DNA from: Anastatus disparis
Taxonomy: Eukaryota; Arthropoda; Insecta; Hymenoptera; Eupelmidae
Direction of reading: 5' to 3'
Length of the DNA stretch: 64,000 bases
Assembly: GCA_017163975.1 (NCBI GenBank)
Contig: JAFFSR010000221.1
Coordinates: 6,138,001 to 6,202,000, forward strand
The translations under genes and the position numbers were made by a program. How positions within the stretch are numbered: position 1 is the stretch's first letter; each line of letters begins with the position of its first letter. Below, one piece after another: positions 1 through 10,581 of this stretch. The notes below the pieces were generated by a model. That model saw only the letters and a program-made list of their open reading frames with translations. It did not search any database and was not told the origin of the DNA.

Positions 1-3000
1 TTGTACAACAAAGTTACAGTAATGAAACTACTTTGCCAAGACTAGTGCGGATTTTCGTTATCTTTTTTACGAAAATTGACATTGTAGTCTAGGAGTATGC
101 CGAGTTTCTAAAACGACCAGAGACTAACTATTGACCCAGTGGTAGTAGTGGAATCAGCAAATGTATATTGTCTTCTCTCTTCCGCTCCCCAGTGGTAAGT
201 TTCTTAACGGACAAACTGTCGTACAGCACGAGCAAGAACATCAAGATGAGCTTTAACCCAGACCGGGCTAACATTAGAGCTTCTAGATTGATTCAATCCG
301 ACATTATCAGCTGTTCGCAGCTTCGCAGGATGTATACTCTCTATATATTGTGCTTAATAAAGTTTCCCTCTTCTCTCCTATTATTACAATAGTTTTATTT
401 CGTTTCATTTGATCGAACTTTATTAATGATGTAAAAAATTCAATTTTTAGAACGGAGAATACTTTATTTTTTTAACTGTTGCAATCGTTCGTTTTACATT
501 TACTGAACTAACTTAAATAGTAACTGATTTATTGTTTTATTCGTGTTAAAGATTAATTATGTAGCTTCAAAAGCAAAGAATCATAAATTAAATGCCATTC
601 GGTGGAAAATTTCAAACAATTGAATATTGAAAAATATTGCAATAAATGCAATCGTAAATTTCATAATCGAATCGTAAAAGAAAAAAATTAATTTGTTTAT
701 TTAACCGCTTAGATTAAATGGTTATATTTTAAAAAGTGACATTTTAGTTTAATATTATTTATCACACTAAAATTTATTTTAGAAATTTTCAAATAAATTT
801 TTTCGTTCTATTATTGACGTTTAAAAATTACAACATGAAATAATAATATTTTTAAAAAATAACATAAAAGAAATTTAAAAATCACAATTTATAAGTTTCA
901 AGGTAAAAAATTAACTATTAAAGCACAATCAATAAAAGCAATTGTTTCCACATGAGATATTCTTAACATTATATCAAATTATCTGATTAAAAACAGAAAT
1001 ATAATTTTCATCCGATAGCATCTTGTAGTACTAGCCGTCCAAAAATTCCATTAATGTGTAAGTTACACACATAGGAAATATTAGCAGAACGATATTCACA
1101 GCGAGCAAGAAATGGGAGGTGAAAGCATATATCCTCAGGAGCAGCTAAGTGTGCACGTTAATCAGTAGTATATACCGAGAAAAAGGTCTTTTATACCTTT
1201 CCACGTTTGCAGGTTACATGCGATAGTTTTCTCTGTGTACGAGAGCTAGCAAACGTTTGTAAACGAACTCACATGGGTACTAGACATTTGTGAGCTTTTG
1301 GTATATATAGCACGGCGTACGGTTTGACTCTTAGCAAGCATTTCTTGGGAACTATTAATGGTACCCTCGGAACCCAGGACTTACCAATGTGCATCGAGTG
1401 CTTATTTTCTCTGGATACATGAGGGTACAAAGGAGGTTACGGAGATAAAGAAACAAAAGGAAATGAAAGAAAATTTTCTTGTTCTCTGCTCTTATAACTT
1501 TTACTTTCGGAATCGTCTTGCTGACCGATGATTTCCAACAGTAAAGAATCAAAAAAAGCTGAAAAAAATTGGTTTTTCTGAGGTATTAGAAAAAGTCGTG
1601 AAAAAAGGATAGAAATGTTAAGATTTGAAAAAAAAAAATTGATAAAAAATTTAAAAAAATACTGAACGACGTTCTTAATTTAAATTTAAATAGCGACCAC
1701 TCATAGAATCAAATTTTTTTTAAGGTAAAGAATTGTATCAATTATAAAAGAATGAATAATTGGTAAAAATAATTGGTCGTGACATTTATTACAGTATCAT
1801 TTGTACAAGGCTTATTTTTAATAAAAAGAAAAAAAATAGAAGCAGTAGACAATGTTTCCTTCCAATACTTTGAAGCATTCGTCGAATAAATTGGAAGTAA
1901 GACGAGAGAGGATAAAGTAGAACGGCGTAATTTTCATCGAGTAGAGAGAAAAGGGAGCCCCAGCGTCATAATCGAAGATCAATATTGTTTCAGTCCTCTT
2001 TAACTTGAAGAAGAAGACATGCCGCGGCTTTGGATTAAATGCAAATGCCTTAAGCTTTCTGAGCTTAACAACGGATTTCTTGGTTCCTCTTAACTTTCTC
2101 CGTCTCTTTCTCTTCTTTTACTTTGTACCTCTCTTCCTGCCTTTTCTTTGAACTTACACTAGCGTCGTCATATAGAATAAGTTTTAGAATAAGAAGCCGC
2201 ACGTCTCATTTGCTAGGTGTATAATAATGGAAAACCAGTGCTGGAACGACAGTTGCGCGAAATTTCTGTCTTTCGTTTTATACTTTCTTACTATTTTCTC
2301 ATTTTCTTTCGGTCTTTTTATTTAGCTACCCTCGCTTTCTCCCTATTTCAATTTCTATTTTTTTAGGCTTCATCAAAGTAACTTGAACAAAGTATTATTT
2401 TTTAATATTAGCATTCATCTTACTTGGAGTGAATATATATTTTATTTGCCATATTTAAAATCAGTAAAGCCAATAGTGTCTTTGAATCATTATTACAAGA
2501 AGAAAAATGATTTAATATTTCAATTTTTTATGTACAAAGATTGAACTTTAAAAAACTGCCACTAATTACATTTTTAATTATATCATTTCTACTATTATAC
2601 CAAAAAAATTTCACTAATTTTTATGAAATAAAACTAGTTGTTTCGCAGTTGTAATTTCTTTCTTCCCATTGCATTCCATTCTTATGCAATTCAATTGATT
2701 TTATCCAGCGCAAATTTTTAAGATATACCTAATTTTGACTGTGAAATCTAAAGAACTAGTTGCTTATTAGCGCACGAGAAACAAGTTTATTAACCATCGC
2801 GTATGGCAAATTGATTGACGTGTTTGATTACGATATTTACAACGTAGCTTCAAGTGTACGTGATCTCCCTCCACCTTCCTCCCTCCATCTCTCTTCATTT
2901 CCGATTTCCTATTCGCAACTATTCCGCAGGCAGAGAGTTATGTTAGGAAGGAATACTAATCAAGTCTTAACACACTGCTCCTCCTAATCATGAGATTAAT

Positions 3001-3716
3001 TAAAACTTCAATTAATATCAACGGGTATGTCGCTTAACGTTCTCAAAGTGCTTTTAATATGCCGCTAGTCATGCATCAACGTTCATTTCTCGAAAGCATA
3101 AGACAGCCCGATGCTTTAAGTGTGACATCGATTAAGCAACTGGAATTTTGAATTTATCTATTTTCCCTGTTAAGACGTTTGCCAAATTCAACGAATAGAT
3201 AATCAGTTTTCATAGAAAATTAATGCACTATAATAAGAATTTGATTTTTGAATTTGCAATTTATTTTCATTCTAATTTTAAATAAGAAAATTAACAGATC
3301 CGCGGTTTAATTTTTGCTTTGACGAAATCAACACATTCTAAAAATACTAGAAACGTATTCTGATCATCCCAAAAGTCTTCAGTATCAAATAAGTAATCCT
3401 GCAGAGCGGTCGTATATCTCTATCCGTTTCTAATAAAAGAATTTATTTTTCGTAAAAACGATTGTAGCAAAAAATTAAGAAAGTCGCGTTTCATACCGTA
3501 AGAAGGGATATTTTCTTTGATAAAGAAAAATTAACTTTATGGTTTCATTTTCAAAAAAAAACTGAAAAACGATATTTTTTACCTTAACTTTTATTTTTAA
3601 AGTTTTTCAAGGTTTTCTTAAGAACAAGACGATGAATAAAACAAAAGTCACAAAATGTGACTTTTTTCTTATTTTTTTTTGTTAAAATTATTTGTTGTTG
3701 TAAAAAAATTAATTCT
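1..3716. other. AT-rich intergenic DNA without a recognised gene
   Basis: Only short open frames without family resemblance occur here. A short segment near 1010-1400 is less AT-rich and includes a TATATATAG string at about 1301, but no coding region follows it. A pyrimidine-rich stretch lies near 2090-2360. A small hairpin at 3643-3665 (AAAAGTCACA, loop AAA, TGTGACTTTT) lies about 50 bases before the MITE. I see nothing else I can support. Confidence 0.6.
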
Positions 3717-3863
3717 TTAACCTTTAGAGGACCGGTATTTGAGATTTGTGATCGCTCTAAGAAAGTGGTCCAAAAAGGTATCTGATATCACTAATTGACT
3801 TTGGGGTAAAGGTCGATCAGGGGTCACGCCACTATAGTGGTTTTCCGGTCCTCTTAAGGTTAA
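3717..3863. mobile_element. piggyBac-like MITE flanked by TTAA
   Basis: A 139-bp element (3721-3859) is bounded by 15-bp terminal inverted repeats. The left end reads CCTTTAGAGGACCGG and the right end CCGGTCCTCTTAAGG, so 14 of 15 positions pair. Both sides carry TTAA directly at the border (3717-3720 and 3860-3863). TTAA target duplication and ends starting with CC are typical of the piggyBac superfamily. The interior is far too short to encode a transposase, so this is a non-autonomous copy. The interior is richer in GC than the flanks. Confidence 0.75.
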
Positions 3864-6215
3864 TTAAAAAAGGACATAAATATACAACCTTCTTTTGAAT
3901 AAAAAGGGAATAAAGTCAAAAATATAAAACTATAGAATAATGTCATATATAGTACTCTATTCTTGATTAAACTATGGCCAGTTTATTGACTTGGAAAGTT
4001 GGATTAATCGCAAAAAAAAGAAGCGTTAAATATTATGCGACGTACTTTAAAATTTGAAAATAAGGAAGAAATAGAGAGCAATTAAAAATTACTTTGCTCC
4101 TACTAATTTTCTTCGTTCTCACAATTAGCAGAGATAAAGTGATACTTTAGTTCCTATTCAAGTGTAGCAAGGAAACACTCCTGCTGGCCCACTTTTCAGA
4201 TTAATCAAATGGTCATTACACTCGAGTTGAGAAAAATTCTTATTCTTGTCAATATTTTAAAACTATTATTATTTATCAATTTTGTTACTTCACTTTCATA
4301 AAAATATATGAAAAAACATTTATTCTACCTGAGTTTAATTAACAAGTACGTTTATTTTTTTTACTCAACTACAACAAATTAAGGATTTAATTCGAAAAAT
4401 TACGTTGTAATGCAATTACATTCGAATTATTATAGTTTCAAACGGCAATGCATTTACTCTTTTTTTATAAAAAGAACTAATTTAAATAACTCGATTGAAG
4501 TTCTAATGCGAGCAATTAATTGATGCACCAATACTTCAGTATTATTTATAGTCTAAGAGTAGTATTTTAATCGATCGAATTCGTTGGTATTTCAACCATT
4601 TGAAGTAATTTCAAAGATATTTGAATTGCCTAATTTGCAGAAGTCAAAGGTCATTTGTTTAAACTTCAAGTACTGTTGGTATTTATTACTATTGTTAGTT
4701 ATTTATATGATTGTAATTAAAATTTAAAAAATATATATATTCTTTCAATGATGTTTTAACAATAAGTTTACTTTGAACTTAAAATACAAAATTTTTAGCT
4801 TTAAGTCTCAGTAATTTAAAAAAAGAAGTTAGTATTATAAGAAATAATGATAGCTTATAAAAATCATTTTCCAAATCCTACAATAATAGTGATTCATAAC
4901 TTACCTTTTAAAATCTATATATTTTTGATATTTTACGCAAGGCTTGAAATTTTTCATTAATGTACCGGCGTGTAATGTAAGTTTTTCTCTTTAAGATTCC
5001 CGAGGCTGCAGACAGACACCAGCAGCCTCGTCTTTTTTCCTATCTTTTTACTTTAGGCTTATTCGCACGGCGAGCTCATTTATCAAACGCCCGCTTCTCA
5101 TTAATATCCGACAAAATAGCCTGAAACACGCACGAGACACCCACATAACGCCGAGTCATGCACGCTTAGAGTGCGAGCCTGCTTATCACAACCCGTATAT
5201 GTGCACTCTCTTCTTCGCGTATGGATATTTCATTTTTTATTCTACCCTATCCTCGGGATGCAACGAAATTTCTCCGTAAGTAAAGTATTTTTGTAATGGC
5301 AAAAAAAATAAAGATGCAATATTCTTTTATATTATTAGAAAAATCATGGGATTAGCTGTAACGAAAAATTTGTTTTTTCTTTTGCTTTGAATCGTAACTA
5401 TATTTTTCGAACATAATATATATTAACTTTTGTAAGTATACATAAAATTTAATCATACCACATTTCTTTTCGTAGTTGAATAATTAAATACCATTTTCAT
5501 AAAAGTTTATTGTCAATATTGTTTGTGGAAGAGCCGTTGAAATAAATTAATCAATACTTAACGGGTACTAATTTGATACATCCAAAGAATTTTTGCTAAA
5601 TTTTTTACTCTTTAAAAAATTTATTCAAATTTTATAGTAAATTGAATTTTCCAAACGTATCAAAAAGTGGAATTTATTAATGAAGTTCTTAGCCTTGCTG
5701 TCTCGTTCAAGTTTTCCATTGTTACGTTTATAATAACTTCGCGAAACGAAAGTAGGGTGATTATCATCGAAAATTTTGTTTGCAATTTCAGATGAGAGAA
5801 GCTCTCGAACAGCTGCGAAATACGATATGCGATTTCAGACAAAATAGAGGAGAGAAACAGAAAGACAGCAAAACAAGTAAAAAAAAAAAGGGGCAGCATT
5901 AAAGTCGCGCAGGTGTCGCCAACGAGTTCACTTAAAATTGTTCCCTTCTTAATTTCCTTTCTCATTGAATTTACAAAATTAGGCGGTCACATCCGCTCAA
6001 TTATAGATCGTTGTTCCGGCGTCTTAACTTTCTTGTACTTTCAAACTTATCTTTTATAATGCTTGAATTTTCAAATTTTCCTTATATTTTTTTTAGTTAA
6101 TAAAAATATAAATCGATCATAGCTATACAAGTTCAAAATCAAAATTATTTTCTAGAAACATATTGAGTGTGCGTGGGTGGATGAGGCGTAGGAATGTGCG
6201 TTGGTCTGCGTGGGT
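3864..6215. other. AT-rich intergenic DNA, no gene seen
   Basis: Mostly low-complexity A/T sequence. A less AT-rich block at about 4960-5240 contains several CpGs and the hairpin annotated separately. The longer open frame near 5660-5965 (minus) is hydrophobic and low in complexity, and I do not treat it as a gene. Confidence 0.55.
5001..5030. repeat. GC-rich hairpin followed by a T-run
   Basis: A perfect 9-bp stem, CGAGGCTGC (5001-5009) with GCAGCCTCG (5022-5030), encloses a 12-nt loop. It is followed by TCTTTTTTCC. GC-rich stems are rare in this AT-rich neighbourhood. The stem plus T-run could resemble the end of a Pol III transcript, but no A or B box was recognised upstream. Confidence 0.45.
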
Positions 6216-6362
6216 GTGTGCGTATATACCCAAATGTCATTTTTTCGTTTTTTGGATGACATAACGACTAAATTCTAGTTTTTATTTTGTGTGCGTATAT
6301 ACCTAAATGTCGCATTTTTTCGCTTTTTGATGGTATAACGACTAAATTCTACTTTTCATTTT
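6216..6362. repeat. Two-copy tandem repeat, 73-bp period
   Basis: Copy one begins at 6216 and copy two at 6289, both with GTGTGCGTATATACC or a one-base variant. Both continue through AAATGTC, a T-run and ATAACGACTAAATTCTA. The copies differ by a few substitutions and small indels, so the duplication is not recent. Confidence 0.75.
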
Positions 6363-7738
6363 AGTCATTGCCCTTGAATTTTGTATCAATTTTTCAATTT
6401 TCAAAAATTAGTTTTGTTTTCAACTTTATTGGATTATAACGACAATTTTATTTTATACTCGTAAATAAATATTATTTTTCTATGTCTACCAGCAATAATA
6501 TTTAAGATCGATTTTTGTCACACTGGAAAATGATACTTATTAACAAATTGCTATAAGTCTGAGATCGTATAATTTTAATGTACAGTTATTAATGATGAAT
6601 ACAATACTCACTGGAAAAGTATCTGTACCCTTGATGATCGATTTTATTGAAAGTGCGAGAGATGTTTTCTTCTACAAAAGTATAAAAGTACTAAGAAAAC
6701 TTGAGCTATATACATGAACGGTTAATGGATTGGGAGCTAGATGGCGTCAAAGTAATAATATTATAAAAAATAAGGAAAAATAGCATTATTTTTAAAAATC
6801 ATAGATAACTACGAATTGGTTTTTTACAATTCAACAAAGTTATATAATAGTTTCAACTATACTTTAATATAGATGAAAATTAGATATTAAAATTTTTTTT
6901 AAGTAAGATTCCATTATTTTTTCAAATCAAACAATGATGATCATTCTGCATAAATTCATCAACATTTCACTTTTATTAATATTAATGATATTAAGTCACT
7001 ATTTAATTTACCAACTTTGGAAGAACATAGGTAATCTTTTTATCTGTACTTTTGAAAAACATAGGTAATCGTTTCATCCTTGCGATCGTATTATAAGAAA
7101 AATCATGGAAATTGGTTGAAAAAATAAGTAAAATGTATTACATAAATTACAAATAAATTTCAAATATATATTTTTGCTGACATAATAAAATATTTTAAAT
7201 TAATTATTTGTTAATTTTTACTTTTATTTTAATCAAATTATAATGATGACTATTTATAATATAACATTCAAACATGAATAAATAAAATTTTAATTTCATT
7301 TATACTGTATTGATGCATTTGAAAAGCAATCTCGTAATTTGCATTTTCAAAGTGAGAAAGTATATCCTCATTGGTTCTTTAGAGCCTCGGCACAATGCTG
7401 AGGCGCTATAAATTGCCATGGCAGAATAGTAATAAATTTTGGATATCGCCCATTCACAGGGTGTCGTCTGTAAGCCAGCTTTGGGCTTCGACTTAGACCT
7501 TAGGGAAATCCACAAGACTTTAAGCCAAGACGAGAGAGAGAGAGATATACTTCTAGTTAGGTTAAAGCGTGCGCGCTTTAGCTCTTTCGGATATTAACGC
7601 TATTCGTATAGATCTTTTTGAATTCTTTATACAAATTAAACTTCAAATTTTATTTCTTTGCCGTTAAGTGTAACGATAAAAAAAAATTGTAAAAATGTAA
7701 CAAAACTTTTCTATAGCAAAGGTTCCTCATCAATACAC
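6363..7738. other. AT-rich intergenic DNA, no gene seen
   Basis: Contains a short direct repeat of AACATAGGTAATC (about 7024 and 7060) and a short GAGAGAGAGA run near 7534. No coding region or RNA gene recognised. Confidence 0.55.
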
Positions 7739-7999
7739 GAAGAAAAAAGTAGAGCAAAAATTACAATCCTTATAGTAAAGCAGCCACAGACTGTCATTTT
7801 GGCCAAAAATTACCATACTTTATAATAAAATTTACTAGATATATTGTAAAAATTTCTATACAACTTTTATAATATTTCTAATAAATTTTATTATAAAGTA
7901 TGGTAATTTTTGGCTACAATGACAGTCTGTGGTTGGTTTACGATAAAGTATGGTCATTTTTACAAAAAGTATTGTAATTTTTACTCTATTTTTTTCTCG
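7739..7999. mobile_element. Fold-back (MITE-like) inverted-repeat element
   Basis: Left arm about 7739-7838 pairs with right arm about 7878-7999 around a 39-nt spacer. The inner part of the arms is nearly identical: GACTGTCATT, then CCAAAAATTACCATACTTTA on the left, mirrored on the right. The outer part pairs with a gap of about 20-25 bases in the left arm. There is no open frame of useful length. A non-autonomous DNA transposon is the simplest reading. I could not define a target duplication, so the superfamily is unknown. Confidence 0.6.
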
Positions 8000-8041
8000 C
8001 TCCATTTATGAATCATTATTTTTTATTTTTTTTTTCAATAT

Positions 8042-8227
8042 TTAACGTCCCTGTATTCATGCTATCTTTGCGATGCTAATTAGCGACGGAGGTCGTCAAT
8101 GTGTTTGTGAACAAGGCACATGTAACATACAGTGGCGCTTGTATCAATCAGCCGAGACCGGGATTCGAACTCGAAACCTCGAGATTACGAATCCATCACT
8201 CTACCGAATGAGCCACTGACGACCTCA
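8042..8227 (-). mobile_element. tRNA-derived SINE, copy 1 of 8
   Basis: Eight dispersed copies of one roughly 185-195-bp element occur in this window; this one reads on the minus strand. In sense orientation the head carries a Pol III A box (consensus TGGCTCAGTCGG) and B box (GAGTTCGAATCC) at tRNA-like spacing. An unrelated body follows with ACATGTGCTTTGTTCA and CTCCGTCGCTAATTAGCAT, ending in GACGTTAAAT plus an A-rich tail. That order is the hallmark of a tRNA-derived SINE. In this copy the anticodon position reads CGT. Confidence 0.85.
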
Positions 8228-9913
8228 CATGATTACATCTATATATATATAATTACTCCTATAGGAGTAATTAAATAATAGTTACGATATAAATATTATC
8301 TAATGGTATTTGTGTATATAATATTATTATGATAATATTTTATATTAAACAGTTAAATGAATCATTTAATTGAAATATAAGATGAATGTTTTAATGAATT
8401 AATTTTTAATATTTATATAATTTACATATACTATGTAAAAATAATAATTGCTAAATTAAATTATCCTAAAGGCTTTCATATCCTATATATAAAGAAAATT
8501 TATCATTAAGAAAAAATCTTTCTGCAAACATTATATCTTTATTATCTTTCGAAACATGTTTTCAGAAATTTAAAATCAAAGTAAATCACCTTTTAGTAAG
8601 CCTGTACATATGTGTGTACATGTGCACCTGTGCGTGTTTTGCGAATGTTTACGTTCGGGCATACGCATAAATTAATTTTTTCAAGATTTTCAAATAAAGA
8701 ATCAATCAAATATTATAAGTAAAATAATAAATTTACTGTACTTCTCTTAATCAAAGAAGAATTTAAATCTTATTAATCATTTATAATTTTTTCGCAAAAT
8801 AAAATATAAAATAAGACTAGTGAATTTATTAAAGTTGTTTGTATATTAAATTAATGAATATCATAGTCTTAATAAATATTTATACAATAGTAATATAATG
8901 GTTGTACAAAATAGTTTTAATAAATATTTAGAGAAAAAAATGAAATTTTTTATTCCCTATATTATTTAAGTTTAAAGACCTTCTCTATTAAAATTTCGCA
9001 CTAATCATAAATCTCTTTCAATATCAATTTCTCGATGTTTTTTTCTAAAGCATAAAATTACGGAAGATCTCAAGTAGTTTCCATTGCCTTATAACTTGTT
9101 GGGACGCAAAGGAGATTTGGAATCTCAGGACCTTGAACGCAAATTTATGCCGTGAATTTCATTGGCAAACGTATGTCACAAAAAGAATAAGAAAAAGAGA
9201 AAGAACACTACTGTCTCCTTTCGTATATTTTTTTTTCCATTCAAATGCAATTTGGCTTGGTATGTCGAGGCGATCGAGCGAATATTCAGTGGTTTACAAT
9301 GGATAAAGGCCAAAATCACTGCGATCTCTTCACGGCTTCTGGCCAACAATGCTATTCTGCATTGCATTTATCATTCTGAAGTGAGTGCTCAAAGAGAATA
9401 TGTTTACTATGAACTTATGGGATCCCTAGTCAAATTTAATATTTAACAGCAACAATTGAAATTGAATACTTGAAGTATTCGACGAATATTTTTCTTCAAT
9501 ACTTGAATATCTGATAAATATAATTCTTAAACATTTGCAGTATTTGATAAGTACTTTTTAAAATATTTTCTCTGCATTTTTCCCAATTTTAATTTTATGA
9601 ATGGATCCATCAATATTTCGAAAATATTGGTTTAGTTCGTATACTTTCCCTATAAGATATTAATTAAATATTTTTAATATGTTTTGAAACGCAAATACGA
9701 TATTCCTTTTATTGTATCTAAATGACTGAAAATTATTCATAATTTTAAAATGAAAACTTATGCTAAAAGTGTATTTAAACAAATTTGTAGCCAAATACTT
9801 TTTTAAATCTGATTTCAATAATAAATTAAAATTATATTTTCAAAAAAATAAAATCTTCAATGTCTATCAGGATATATTGTTAGGAAATTACGAAATTTAA
9901 TTATTTTTTATAT
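8228..9913. other. AT-rich intergenic DNA, no gene seen
   Basis: Two overlapping opposite-strand open frames near 9160-9450 (94 and 63 codons) have no recognisable domain and are lysine or phenylalanine runs at one end. I do not support either as a gene. Confidence 0.5.
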
Positions 9914-10106
9914 TTAACGTCGCTGTATTTATGCTATCATTACAATGCCAATTAGCGATGGAGGTTGGTTCAGTGTGTTTATCAACAAAGCACATATATG
10001 ATATACAGTGGTGCTTGAATCAATCGACCGCCGTGAGCGGGATTCGAACTCGGTTCCTCGAGATTATGAATCCATCGCTCTATCGACTGAGCCACTGACG
10101 ACCTCA
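9914..10106 (-). mobile_element. tRNA-derived SINE, copy 2
   Basis: Full-length on the minus strand. B box at about 10040-10052 and A box at about 10083-10095 (read in reverse). The anticodon position reads CAT. The tail side ends at TTAACGTCG with T-rich sequence beyond, the complement of the A-rich tail. Its 5' end lies only about 80 bases from the large palindrome at 10185. Confidence 0.85.
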
Positions 10107-10184
10107 GATAATTTTATGTTTTATTTTATTGAGTTAATTGCTATATCAAGTGCATGAGGTAAGATTTATAAAGATGAAGATTGG

Positions 10185-10581
10185 TTAAGAGGCGGCCGTA
10201 TAGTTCTGTCCTTGTCTAATCTAAATTTTCGTTATAATTGCTAAACTAAATATTTTTATACAAAAGTAAGGGCAGAGCCCAATAGATTTAGGGATGAACA
10301 TGCGATTCTATTCTATGAAAAAATATAAAATTTTCATTAGTTTTCGAGTTAAGTCTGAAACGGAAAAAGAGTTGAACACTTCAATCAAATTTAACTCTTT
10401 TTCCGTTTCAGACTTCACTCGAAAACTAATGAAAATTTTATATTTTTTCGTAGAATAGAATCGTCTGCTCATCCTTAAATCTTTTGGGCTCTGCCCTTAC
10501 TTTTGTATAAAAATATTTAATTTAGTTAGAATAACGAAAATTTAGATTAGACAAGGACAGAACTATACGGCCTCCTCTTAA
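10185..10581. repeat. 397-bp near-perfect palindrome
   Basis: Two arms of 189 bp each (10185-10373 and 10393-10581) are reverse complements with roughly ten mismatches by eye. A 19-nt loop separates them. Both outer ends are TTAAGAGG-like, so TTAA sits at each border. Recognisable matched blocks are AGTTCTGTCCTTGTCTAATC (left) and GATTAGACAAGGACAGAACT (right), and CTGAAACGGAAAAAGAGTT with its mirror. Neither arm has an open frame. It could be a young fold-back transposon, or the source of a long hairpin RNA if transcribed. The sequence alone does not decide. Confidence 0.85.

Noticed and set aside
5660..5965. 101-codon minus-strand hydrophobic frame
   Set aside because: Low complexity, no signal or family match, and AT-rich codons like the surrounding non-coding DNA.
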